This document shows positions 24,591 to 32,043 of a DNA stretch of 64,000 nt, piece after piece. The DNA is from Pseudobdellovibrionaceae bacterium (lineage in GTDB: Bacteria > Bdellovibrionota > Bdellovibrionia > Bdellovibrionales > Bdellovibrionaceae): assembly GCA_019637875.1 (NCBI GenBank), contig JAHBUW010000001.1, positions 310,001 to 374,000 of the forward strand, given 5' to 3'. The notes below the pieces were generated by a model. That model was not told the DNA's origin. It worked only from the letters and a program-made list of their open reading frames with translations, and ran no database searches. The translations under genes were made by a program, and so were the position numbers. Positions within the stretch are counted from its first letter, which is position 1; every line of letters begins with the position of its first letter.

Positions 24591-25037
24591 TTATTTCTTC
24601 TCGAGGCGTTGAACCCGGGCTTCCAGGGTTTCGATGCGGCGAAGAAGCGCTTCTCGCTCGTTGAGGCTGGATTGGCCAATGACGCCGAAGCCGGGGATCT
24701 GCGAGGGGAGTTCCGACCGGTTCCGGTAAGACTGAGTGTATGTGAAGAGGCGCGCCGTATCGATTTCCAAACGCAGGCTCGGGTCGACCTCCAACGCGGT
24801 CAGCGTGTTGCTCATCTCATTGAGGACGTCGATGTCGACGCAGTTTTGGAAAATCAGGGTTTTTTTGCTCGCGGCCTCGACGCTGATCGCGGTCTGCATC
24901 ATATGGGCCGTGCAAGGACCGAAGCTGGTTTCGATTGAAACCTGCGTTCGCTGCAGATTTTTGAAGATTGCGGCTTGAGCTTGGCCCGCGTGCAGAGTCG
25001 TAAGAAGAAGAAGGGCGCTGATCATCGATGTCTTCAT
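24591..25037 (-). CDS. Secreted hypothetical protein with C-terminal coiled coil
   Basis: 148 residues. Signal peptide with cleavage near QAQAA (about residue 22). The mature part has two cysteines (in FGPCTAH and FQNCVD) that could form a disulfide. The last 25 residues form a leucine/arginine heptad pattern (REALLRRIETLEARVQRLEKK region) typical of a short coiled coil for oligomerisation. The family is not recognised. A weak hairpin GAGGGC...GCCCTC lies about 60 bp downstream. It is divergent from the Spy-like operon. Confidence 0.75.
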   Translation of the reverse strand: MKTSMISALLLLTTLHAGQAQAAIFKNLQRTQVSIETSFGPCTAHMMQTAISVEAASKKTLIFQNCVDIDVLNEMSNTLTALEVDPSLRLEIDTARLFTYTQSYRNRSELPSQIPGFGVIGQSSLNEREALLRRIETLEARVQRLEKK

Positions 25038-25112
25038 AGCTGTACTCCATGTTGCGTCTATTGAGATTCTGAGGCTGCACCGGACTCCTGTTGCAAATTG
25101 GACCGCCTACTT

Positions 25113-25135
25113 TTAGCCTTCCATGGGAAGGCTAA
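25113..25135. promoter_or_regulatory. Perfect palindrome between divergent genes
   Basis: TTAGCCTTCC-ATG-GGAAGGCTAA, 10-bp perfect arms with a 3-base centre, in the 254-bp gap between the secreted protein gene (start 25037, minus) and the Spy-like gene (start 25292, plus). There is no T-run on either side. It could be an operator or a hairpin; nothing else is evident in this gap apart from the ribosome site of the Spy-like gene. Confidence 0.4.
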
Positions 25136-25291
25136 GCTCACGGAACGACTCGAGTCTTAGGTTCTCGCGAAGCCGGAGGGACGAAAATGGGCGGCGTCTC
25201 ATCAAGAAATCGTCGAAAAAAGTGCGGGACAACTGAACCCCAGGAGCCGGTCCCGCGTCCAACCCCCAAACGTCTTCCAGGAGGAAGCCCC

Positions 25292-25747
25292 ATGACGAAG
25301 AGAATTCTGACCCTGACCGCTCTTGTTGTCCCCTTGCTGTTGGCGCTCGGTTTTTCCACGGCGCAGGCGCGTCCCGGCCACCACGGTGGACCGAAGATGC
25401 ACAAGCTGATGAAAGAGCTGAACCTGACCGGTGAACAGAAAGACAAAATCAAAGCCGAGCGCGAGAAGCGTAAACCCGAGATGAAAGCGGCCCGCGAAAA
25501 AGCGAAAGCCGCGCGGGAAAAGCTGCGCGAAGCCTTCAAGCAGAACGCCTCGGCGGATCAGCTGCGCACGTTGAAAAACGAAGTGCAAGCGGCGCAGACT
25601 GCGGCGGGGGATCTGCGTTTCGAAGGGATGCTCGCGCTACGTGAAGTGCTGACCCTCGAGCAGCGGGCGAAGTTCAACGAGTGGCAGGAAAAACGCCAAG
25701 CCAAGGGCTTCCCGGGCCGTGGTGATGACGACGAGGATGACGAGTAA
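25292..25747 (+). CDS. Spy/CpxP-like periplasmic protein (LTxxQ motifs)
   Basis: 151 residues, signal peptide ending near QARPG. The mature protein is a highly charged helical hairpin with LTGEQKDKI (about 45-53) and LTLEQRAKF (about 122-130), the LTxxQ signatures of Spy, CpxP and CnrX-type periplasmic chaperone/sensor proteins. It has an acidic C-terminal tail. AGGAGG precedes the ATG at 25292. Only 3 bp separate it from an ECF sigma gene, which recalls CnrX-type sensor/ECF arrangements, so it may sense envelope stress or metal rather than act as a plain chaperone (inference). Confidence 0.85.
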   Translation: MTKRILTLTALVVPLLLALGFSTAQARPGHHGGPKMHKLMKELNLTGEQKDKIKAEREKRKPEMKAAREKAKAAREKLREAFKQNASADQLRTLKNEVQAAQTAAGDLRFEGMLALREVLTLEQRAKFNEWQEKRQAKGFPGRGDDDEDDE

Positions 25748-25750
25748 ATC

Positions 25751-26242
25751 TTGAACTCGAAGGACGCGCTCTTTCAAGAGTGGTATCGCGACTACGCCCC
25801 GGGATTGCGGAATTTTCTTTTCCGCATCGCCGGGGCGTCCCCGTTGGACGATCTGGTCCAAGAGACTTTTTTGAAAGTCTGGCGCGCGATGGACGGCTTC
25901 GACGGTCGCGCGCAGCCGCGAACCTGGATTTACCGGATCGCCCACAACACGGCGATGGATCGTTTCCGTCAGAAGTGGCCCGATCCTTCGGACGAAATCG
26001 AGTCGCTGGTCGGCGCGACCGAGCCGCGGCCCGAGCTTGCGGATTTGATCGCGAAGGGCGTGGGCGTGCTGTCCGAGACGCTGCGACCCGCGTTCGTCCT
26101 GCATTACCAGCTTGAGTTCAGCGTCGCGGAGATCGCCGGAATCTTGGACGTTCCCGAAGGCACGGTGAAAACGCGCTTGAAAGCCGCCCGCGAAAAGTTC
26201 ATCGAGTTTCTGAGACAAAATGGAGTCGAACATGAGTTCTGA
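25751..26242 (+). CDS. ECF-type RNA polymerase sigma factor
   Basis: 163 residues with sigma-70 region 2 (RNFLFRIAGASPLDDLVQETF through TWIYRIAHNTAMDRFR) and region 4 (LETLRP-like helix, then FSVAEIAGILDVPEGTVKTRLKAAR). It has no region 1 or 3, so it is an extracytoplasmic-function factor. The start is TTG at 25751, just after the Spy-like stop; no later start preserves region 2. It overlaps the next gene by 11 bp. The likely regulator is the membrane protein downstream. Confidence 0.9.
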   Translation: MNSKDALFQEWYRDYAPGLRNFLFRIAGASPLDDLVQETFLKVWRAMDGFDGRAQPRTWIYRIAHNTAMDRFRQKWPDPSDEIESLVGATEPRPELADLIAKGVGVLSETLRPAFVLHYQLEFSVAEIAGILDVPEGTVKTRLKAAREKFIEFLRQNGVEHEF

Positions 26243-26591
26243 TCCGCTTTCCAAATTTCTGAAAGCCCACTCGGGAAGTCCGCCTCCCGCTCCGGCGGAC
26301 GAGCTTGAGCGTATCCTGCGTCGCCGGGAACCCGCGCGGTCTGAACGCCCCGTCGGTCGGATGTGGGCGGGCGGGGGCCTTGCGCTACTCAGCTTCGCGC
26401 TGGCGTTCGTCCTGATCGGTCAGCAACCCGAAATCCGTCAGGCCGGTATGAAGGTCGCGGCGACGCCCGTGCGGATCGCGACTCCGTATCCCCAGGATCT
26501 TCTGGATCAAGAGGTCAGCGATTTCTTCGAGGAGACTCTCGACGGCGAAGAAGCGGAAGAAGCTTGGGCCGACGGGGAATTTCTTCTTTAG
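26232..26591 (+). CDS. Single-pass membrane protein, probable anti-sigma factor
   Basis: 119 residues from the ATG at 26232 (GGAG upstream; an alternative ATG lies at 26220). The N-terminal 45 residues are cytoplasmic and include a charged DELERILRRREPAR helix. One membrane helix (about 47-66) follows, then a short acidic external part. Position and topology fit an anti-sigma factor for the coupled ECF gene. No zinc anti-sigma motif is present, so this is inference. The TAG stop lies at the edge of the long foldback repeat. Confidence 0.65.
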   Translation: MSSDPLSKFLKAHSGSPPPAPADELERILRRREPARSERPVGRMWAGGGLALLSFALAFVLIGQQPEIRQAGMKVAATPVRIATPYPQDLLDQEVSDFFEETLDGEEAEEAWADGEFLL

Positions 26592-26794
26592 AAAGTGACC
26601 CCTGAGTGGGCGTTTTCCGACTCCCGGAGAGTTTCCGAAAGGACTTTTCTTTCGCTCATTTGGGGCACGGCCCTCCTGGCCTCACCGCAGAGTCTTACGC
26701 CGTCCAGGCGCTGCGGAGGCCCCAACTGACCGAAAGAAAAGTCCTTTCGGAAACTTCTGAGATCTGGAAAGCGCCCACTCAGGGGTCACTTTCT
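26590..26794. repeat. 205-bp foldback repeat with 77-bp near-perfect arms
   Basis: Left arm 26590-26666 and right arm 26719-26794 are inverted copies. There is a 23-bp identical outer block (AGAAAGTGACCCCTGAGTGG then GCG), one mismatch, TTTCC, a variable 11-12-base internal loop, then a 24-bp identical block containing GTTTCCGAAAGGACTTTTC, and a last block ending TTGGGGC. The 52-base loop holds CCGCAG...CTGCGG. It starts at the anti-sigma stop codon and ends just before the stop of the convergent small gene. It is far longer than a terminator; a MITE-like element or a stable RNA hairpin are both possible. Confidence 0.85.
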
Positions 26795-26798
26795 TTCT

Positions 26799-27038
26799 TT
26801 AAGTCGGCGCCGGCTTGCGTTCACCGCGGACTCCGTGGTGGAAGAGGGCATGGACCGCGTTTCGTTTTTCATTCTGACCTTGGGCCTCACGGCGGTCCTT
26901 TGCCTCGGTGAGGCGCTCCAGTTCGCCTTTTAGCGGCGCACACTCGACAAAAAGTTCGTCGGGCCAAATCGTTTTAAATCCCCAACCGAGTGCGCAGCCC
27001 CGCGAGTGACAATTTTGCGCCCGGGCCCGACTTTGCAA
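26799..27038 (-). CDS. Possible small protein, function unknown
   Basis: 79 codons from a TTG start that is preceded by AAGGGAG at good spacing. Codon use in the middle (CTG GAG CGC CTC ACC GAG) looks like the neighbours. The protein has a GWGFKTIWPDELF segment, two cysteines and a charged helix (about 38-60). No signal peptide. It ends at the edge of the foldback repeat. Without a homologue I cannot exclude chance. Confidence 0.4.
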   Translation of the reverse strand: MQSRARAQNCHSRGCALGWGFKTIWPDELFVECAPLKGELERLTEAKDRREAQGQNEKRNAVHALFHHGVRGERKPAPT

Positions 27039-27072
27039 TGAACTCCCTTACTCGCAGGAGAAAGGGAAACTC

Positions 27073-27708
27073 ATGACGAACGCTTCCGTTCATACGTTTT
27101 TCGCAATGCTCTTGATCGTATCTACGGTGAAGGCCGAATTGGCCGCGCCGACCTCGAGCCCTCGCCAGACCGGCGCGCGGGAGGCTTTGGGACAACTGAA
27201 GGACGATGCGATGATCCAGTCCTTACCGACCAAAGAGTTCCGCGCCAGTCGCGCGAACGACAAGGAACGTTGCCCGGGAGGGCGTTTTCTAATCGGTAAC
27301 AACAACACCATCACGCTCTATACGAAACGGAACTCCGAGGGGATCTTCTTCGGCGCCGGTGAAGTCATCTCGTTGTCGGAGGTTCAGGGACAGGTGCACA
27401 ACTCGGTCGTGATGAAGCCCGGTTCGGGCGGTCCGGTCCGCTGTCAGTCCGTCACCGATCGCAGCGCCGTTCAAGAGGACGGGCGCGTCGTCGTCACGGA
27501 AACGAAAGTCGAAGATTGCAACGGCGTGAAGACCGAATCGAAAGAAGTCTTTTCGGTCGTGCGCGACGAGAAGGGACAATTGAAGGTTTCTTTTGAACGT
27601 CGGTCGCCGAGCCAGAATCTGAAATGCGAATATTTTGAAGGTGGAAAGTTGGTGCGCCCCAGTCCGGAGCGTCCTTTCCCGCCGACGCTGAAGAAAAAGC
27701 GCGGATAA
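27073..27708 (+). CDS. Secreted hypothetical protein
   Basis: 211 residues. Signal peptide of about 21 residues ending VKAEL. The mature region has four cysteines (ERCPGG, VRCQSV, EDCNG, KCEYF) likely forming two disulfides, and strand-rich sequence with NNNTITLYTK. The C-terminus is proline- and lysine-rich. A GGAGAAAGGG ribosome site precedes the ATG. The family is not recognised. It is convergent with the trypsin-like gene, and a shared terminator lies between them. Confidence 0.78.
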   Translation: MTNASVHTFFAMLLIVSTVKAELAAPTSSPRQTGAREALGQLKDDAMIQSLPTKEFRASRANDKERCPGGRFLIGNNNTITLYTKRNSEGIFFGAGEVISLSEVQGQVHNSVVMKPGSGGPVRCQSVTDRSAVQEDGRVVVTETKVEDCNGVKTESKEVFSVVRDEKGQLKVSFERRSPSQNLKCEYFEGGKLVRPSPERPFPPTLKKKRG

Positions 27709-27733
27709 AAAAAGGGAGGCTTGAGCCTCCCTT
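27706..27733 (-). terminator. Intrinsic terminator shared by convergent genes
   Basis: AAGGGAGGC-TTGA-GCCTCCCTT (27712-27733), a 9-bp GC-rich stem. On the minus strand it is followed by seven T, a good terminator for the trypsin-like gene. On the plus strand it is followed by CGTTCTTT, a poorer tract for the secreted protein gene. Confidence 0.8.
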
Positions 27734-27757
27734 CGTTCTTTCCGCCGATCGTTTCCC

Positions 27758-28657
27758 TTAGAAGGGTTGCGGCATCTTTTTACCGATGGCCTCGGGCTTT
27801 TGCAGATTCACCGCGGTGGTTTTCAGCCACTCCATTTGCGCGGCGACGCTGGAGTACAACGAGAACACTTCGCAGGTATCGTTCGGATCGTCGTGCCCAC
27901 GGCTGGTCACGCCGACGAGCACGAGTTGCCCTTCGACTTCGATGAAGGCGGGGCCGCCCGAGTCGCCGTGGCAGGCGCCCGAACCGGCTTTCTGATTCAT
28001 CTGAATTTCGGAATCCGAGAAGTCGGGGTTCTCGATTTTCACTTTCGTTTTATTCAGACCTTGCGCCTCGGTCTTTTGGCGACCGTTGGTCCAACCGAAG
28101 CCCGCCAGCAGCGCTTCGCCCTGAGCGACGAGCAGGGTTTTGTTCGAAAGCATGCGGACGGGAGCATAATTCGCCGGGATTTCGCCGTCGAAGCGAAGAA
28201 GCGCGATGTCGCCCCAGTTTTTATCCGTCGCGAAATCGTTCTTGGGCCATTGCGGATGAGTCTCGCCCGCGATGACTTTGCGAACCACGCTGGCCGCGGC
28301 GGCTTCGCGCGTTTTCGGCAGCTTGTTGGTGAAGAGGATCGCGAGGTGATTGGGATCTTCGGTCGTGCAGTGACCCGCGGTCACCACCAGATTTTTGCTG
28401 ACGAGCGAGCCCGTGCAGACGATCTGGCCGTAGCGCAGATTCACGATGGCGACGGTGGATTTCAAAACCGCGTCGTCATCCAGGACGGCTTCCCCGCCGA
28501 AAATACCCTGGGTGCCGTTTTTGCCGGAGCCCAGATCTTCGGTGGTCAGCAGACCACTATATTCGTCCACCGACGCCTTCGGCGCGCAGGCCGCGAGGCC
28601 CAAAGTGGATGTCACACACAAACTCAAAAAGAACCGTTCAATCCCTTGCGAAAACAT
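27758..28657 (-). CDS. Trypsin-like (S1) serine protease lipoprotein
   Basis: 299 residues. Lipobox LAAC with Cys24, so probably membrane-anchored. Chymotrypsin-fold catalytic triad: His96 in TAGHC, Asp150 in WGDIALL, Ser233 in GACHGDSGGPA. GIFGGEAV near residue 51 resembles the zymogen activation site, so it may need cleavage. Four cysteines fit two disulfides. Expected to cut proteins outside the cytoplasm. Its upstream region is the structured 28.8-29.0 kb segment. Confidence 0.93.
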   Translation of the reverse strand: MFSQGIERFFLSLCVTSTLGLAACAPKASVDEYSGLLTTEDLGSGKNGTQGIFGGEAVLDDDAVLKSTVAIVNLRYGQIVCTGSLVSKNLVVTAGHCTTEDPNHLAILFTNKLPKTREAAAASVVRKVIAGETHPQWPKNDFATDKNWGDIALLRFDGEIPANYAPVRMLSNKTLLVAQGEALLAGFGWTNGRQKTEAQGLNKTKVKIENPDFSDSEIQMNQKAGSGACHGDSGGPAFIEVEGQLVLVGVTSRGHDDPNDTCEVFSLYSSVAAQMEWLKTTAVNLQKPEAIGKKMPQPF

Positions 28658-28805
28658 CCGTTACCCCCTCAAGTCACGAGATGATGAGCCTTTGTTGGCT
28701 CCGCGTTTGGTTCAGCCCGACGGCGAAGTCCTCTTGGACGACGTTGACCCGTCAGATTTGTTTTTCATGTGAAATACGAGTGGGGGGAGTGAATGATAGA
28801 AAACA

Positions 28806-28975
28806 TGGGTGCTAAGCCCGTCCTCGAAATCCTTGAGTCCGCCTTAGCATCAGGAAAACCGGCCTTGCGGCCGGATTCCTGCCCCCTCCCATGATGCCGG
28901 TGCGATTTTGGAACCACCCCGGCATGGGACTGGAATTACCCAGTCCTGTGGGGTTCAGACAACATCATAGTTGTG
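28806..28975 (-). ncRNA. Candidate structured RNA (five successive hairpins)
   Basis: The 358-bp gap 28658-29015 has no convincing gene. Within it five hairpins follow each other: TGCTAAG/CTTAGCA (28810-28849), CAGGAA plus CCGGCC closing on a 4-base loop (28851-28881), ATGCCGG/CCGGCAT (28894-28925), GGACTG/CAGTCC (28927-28946), and ACAAC/GTTGT (28959-28974). The minus strand is preferred because the second loop reads GCAA (GNRA type) there. On that strand TTTT follows the last hairpin, and the protease start lies 150 bp downstream. It matches no RNA family I know; it could be a free RNA or a leader of the protease mRNA. Confidence 0.4.
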
Positions 28976-29015
28976 ATTCGGTTAATTGAACTTCGTTATG
29001 ACGCTCAGAATCTGA

Positions 29016-29963
29016 TCAAATGCGTGCGAATTCGTCCGCAAAAGCGATCAAAGCCGAGCGAATGCCCGGTTCCGAGGCGGAATGCCCAGCGTCAGGGATG
29101 ATTTCGAGTTTCGATTTTGGAAAGGCGCGGTGCAGCTCCCACGCGGAGCGGGCGGGGCAAACCATATCGTAGCGGCCCTGCACGATGGCGGTGGGGATGT
29201 GTTGGATGCGTTCGATGTTCTCGAGGATCCAATTGTCCGAGGGGAAAAACGCGTTGTTGATGAAGTAGTGGGCCTCGATGCGCGCAAAGGGCAGCGCCTT
29301 TTCGGGCTCTTCCATCGAGTTGATCGCATTGAAGTTGATGCGCAGATAAGAGGTCGCCATTTCCCAACGGCTCCAGGTCCTTGCGGCTTCCAGACGCAGG
29401 CCTTGATCGTCCGACGTCAAACGCTGGTAGTAGGCTTTGACGAAATCGTCGCGTTCGCTCGGGGGAATCAGGTCGCGGTACTCGTCCCAGATGTCGGGGA
29501 AGACGTGGCTTGCGCCCTCTTGGTAGAACCAGCGGATTTCCGAGGGGCGGCACAGGAAAATGCCGCGCAGAAGAAGCCCCTGCACGCGGTCCGCGTGTTG
29601 GATGGCGTAGGTCAGCGCCAGCGTCGAGCCCCAGCTTCCGCCGAAGACGAGCCACTTTTCGATTCCCAGATGGGCGCGCAGCTTTTCGATGTCTTTGACC
29701 AGATCCCAGGTCGTGTTCTCGCGCAGCTCCGCGAAGGGCTTCGAGCGACCACAGCCCCGTTGATCGAACAGAATGACGCGATAACGGGCAGGATCGAAAT
29801 AGCGGCGGTGGTCCGAGTTCGTGCCGCCGCCGGGGCCGCCGTGCAGAAAGACGACGGGCTGGCCTTTGGGGTTTCCCACTTGTTCGTAATAGATTTCGTG
29901 CAGGTCCGAGACTTTCAGGCTGGCGGAATTGTAGGGTTCGATCTCGGGGTAGAAGTCTCTCAT
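29016..29963 (-). CDS. pip: Proline iminopeptidase
   Basis: Alpha/beta hydrolase of peptidase family S33, removing N-terminal proline from peptides; 315 residues. Typical motifs are HGGPGGGTN, DQRGCGRS, the nucleophile elbow GGSWGSTLALTYA, GRYDMVCP near the acid, and a terminal DAGHSASE carrying the His. The ATG at 29963 with GAGGG upstream is chosen; a GTG at 29984 would add seven residues. Cytoplasmic. It is divergent from transketolase. Confidence 0.95.
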   Translation of the reverse strand: MRDFYPEIEPYNSASLKVSDLHEIYYEQVGNPKGQPVVFLHGGPGGGTNSDHRRYFDPARYRVILFDQRGCGRSKPFAELRENTTWDLVKDIEKLRAHLGIEKWLVFGGSWGSTLALTYAIQHADRVQGLLLRGIFLCRPSEIRWFYQEGASHVFPDIWDEYRDLIPPSERDDFVKAYYQRLTSDDQGLRLEAARTWSRWEMATSYLRINFNAINSMEEPEKALPFARIEAHYFINNAFFPSDNWILENIERIQHIPTAIVQGRYDMVCPARSAWELHRAFPKSKLEIIPDAGHSASEPGIRSALIAFADEFARI

Positions 29964-29992
29964 GGCGCAGCCCTCACAGTTCACAACGGTGT

Positions 29993-30021
29993 TTGACGCA
30001 GAAATGCAAAATTGCGATAAG
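29993..30021 (+). promoter_or_regulatory. Putative sigma-70 promoter of transketolase
   Basis: TTGACG (29993-29998, 5 of 6) and GATAAG (30016-30021, 4 of 6) are separated by exactly 17 bp. Transcription would start near 30028, leaving a short leader with the AAGGAGG ribosome site of the transketolase gene. Confidence 0.6.
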
Positions 30022-30048
30022 CAGCCAACCCTACATTAAGGAGGACGC

Positions 30049-32043
30049 GTGGCTCAACCGCTTTCCCTCAAGCAACGCCTTGCCGGAAACCCTTCACAGA
30101 ACCCTCACTTTGCCGTGACCCTTCAGGGGGAGACCGGTGAGCTGAAAGCCACCGATCCGCGCGCGATCCGCGCCCTTGTCGCCGTCATGGACATGCACGC
30201 CGTCCTCGGCGGCGCCGCCAGTCACTACGGCGGTCCCGCGGCCTTCGCGGAATTGAACTCGGCGATGTTCGCGCTGGTTTTCGAACGCGCGAAAAAAGCC
30301 GGCAAAGAGTGGACCGAGATGTTCCACCTGATCAACGACGCCGGCCACTGCGAAAACGGACTCTACGCGCTGAAAGCCAACTACGGCATGGCGGGTCTGA
30401 ACTTCGACAAACTCAAAGGTTTCCGCTCCATCGAAAGCGGCCTCACCGGTCACGGTGAAGCGCATCTCTTCGGCGAAGGCGTCGAGCTGTCCAACGGTCC
30501 GCTCGGCTCGGCCTTCCCGCAATCGCAGGGTCTGGCGATGGGTGACGCTTTGGCGAAGAACTCGCGGGTGACGATCACGGCCATTTCCGATGGTGCGTGC
30601 ATGGAGGGCGAAGCGCGTGAAGCGATGGCCGCCGTTCCGGGCCTCGCGGCGCGCGGACAGATGAATCCCTTCGTCCTCGTCATCAGCGACAACAACACGA
30701 AGCTCACCGGACGTATCGACGATGAGTCGTTCGCCATGACGCCCACCTTTAAGGCCTTCGAGACCCTGGGTTGGGACTACATCTATCTGGAAAACGGTCA
30801 CGATCTGCAGAAGTGCTACGACACCCTGAAGACGGCCGTCGATCGCGCGGTGAAGAACCCGAAAAAGCCCGTCGTCATTCACGCGAAGACGATCAAAGGC
30901 ATCGGGACCGCGGCGACCGCGAAGTCGAACAGCGGCGGTCACGGTTTCCCGCTGAAGTCGGCGGCGGAGCTTCCCGCTTTCATCGAAGAGATTTATTCCG
31001 GCGCGGTCCCCGCCGAGTTCCCCAAATGGATCGAAGAGCTGAAAGTCCGCGAAGCGGATTTGAAAGCGAAGGCGGTGAAACCCGCTCAGCCCGAAGAAAA
31101 AATCCAGACCGGCGTTTCGGCCGCGATGATCCGCGCGCGCAAGGCGGGTTTCCCCGTCGTGTCGGTGACCTCGGATCTTCCCGGTTCGACGGGCGTCGCG
31201 GGCTTCCGCAAGGAATTCCCCGAGGCGTCGTTGGACGTCGGCGTCGCCGAGTCGAACATGATCTCGGTCGCGGCGGGCATGACGAAAGTGGGCTTCATCC
31301 CGTTCGTCGATACCTTCGCGCAGTTCGGCGTCACGAAGGGCGCGCTCCCCATCACGATGGCGAATCTGTCGCTGGCCCCGGTGATCTGCGTGTTTTCGCA
31401 TACGGGCTTCCAAGACGCGGCCGACGGCGCAAGCCACCAGGCCCTGTCATACCAAGCGATGTTGTCGTCCATCCCGCACACGCGCGTGATCCAGCTTTCG
31501 TGCAGCGAAGAGGCCGACGCGCTCGTGACCCAAGCGATCGAAGAGTTCGCGAATCATCTGAAGGCGGGCACGACTCCGCCCACCACGGTGTTCTTCTTGG
31601 GACGTGAAAACTTCCCGAAGAATTTCGGCGCGACGAAGTACGCACTCGATCACGCGCAGACGCTGGTCGACGTGGCGGGACTGGATCCCGTGCTGCTCGT
31701 TCCCGTGGGCTCCATGGTCGGCGAAGCTTTGAAGGCGCAAAAAGAACTCGTGGCGAAAAATCGCGGCGCGGTCGTCATCGCGCCCAGCACGACGAATGTC
31801 GTCGACTGGGCCACGTTCGAACCCGCACTTAAAAAATGTAAACGCGTCGTCGTGATCGAAGATCACCAGAAGATCGGCGGTTACGGCCAGTTCTTGGCGG
31901 CCGAGCTGCTCGAGCGCGGTTTTAAAAATGATCTGCGGATCTTGGGCGTGAAAGGCGAATTCGGGCAGAGCGCGTACAACGCGATCGACCTGTACCGCAA
32001 ACACGGCCTGGATAGCGCGAGCATCGTGAACGCCTGCCTTTAG
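30049..32043 (+). CDS. tkt: Transketolase
   Basis: Thiamine-diphosphate enzyme moving two-carbon units in the pentose phosphate pathway; supplies erythrose-4-phosphate for DAHP synthase. 664 residues, standard length. ThDP/metal motif SDGACMEGEAREA with ISDNNTKLTG, GHGEAHLF, and in the pyrimidine domain DVGVAESNMISVAAGM and FQDAADGASHQ. The N-terminal segment (LINDAGHCENGLYALKANYG) is unlike E. coli TktA, so it belongs to a divergent branch. GTG start with AAGGAGG four bases upstream. The stop overlaps the convergent gene through TTAG. Confidence 0.9.
   Translation: MAQPLSLKQRLAGNPSQNPHFAVTLQGETGELKATDPRAIRALVAVMDMHAVLGGAASHYGGPAAFAELNSAMFALVFERAKKAGKEWTEMFHLINDAGHCENGLYALKANYGMAGLNFDKLKGFRSIESGLTGHGEAHLFGEGVELSNGPLGSAFPQSQGLAMGDALAKNSRVTITAISDGACMEGEAREAMAAVPGLAARGQMNPFVLVISDNNTKLTGRIDDESFAMTPTFKAFETLGWDYIYLENGHDLQKCYDTLKTAVDRAVKNPKKPVVIHAKTIKGIGTAATAKSNSGGHGFPLKSAAELPAFIEEIYSGAVPAEFPKWIEELKVREADLKAKAVKPAQPEEKIQTGVSAAMIRARKAGFPVVSVTSDLPGSTGVAGFRKEFPEASLDVGVAESNMISVAAGMTKVGFIPFVDTFAQFGVTKGALPITMANLSLAPVICVFSHTGFQDAADGASHQALSYQAMLSSIPHTRVIQLSCSEEADALVTQAIEEFANHLKAGTTPPTTVFFLGRENFPKNFGATKYALDHAQTLVDVAGLDPVLLVPVGSMVGEALKAQKELVAKNRGAVVIAPSTTNVVDWATFEPALKKCKRVVVIEDHQKIGGYGQFLAAELLERGFKNDLRILGVKGEFGQSAYNAIDLYRKHGLDSASIVNACL

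Noticed and set aside
28806-28975. Identification as 6S, SRP, RNase P, tmRNA or c-di-GMP riboswitch
   Set aside because: The conserved core sequences of these RNAs that I know are absent; only generic hairpins are seen.
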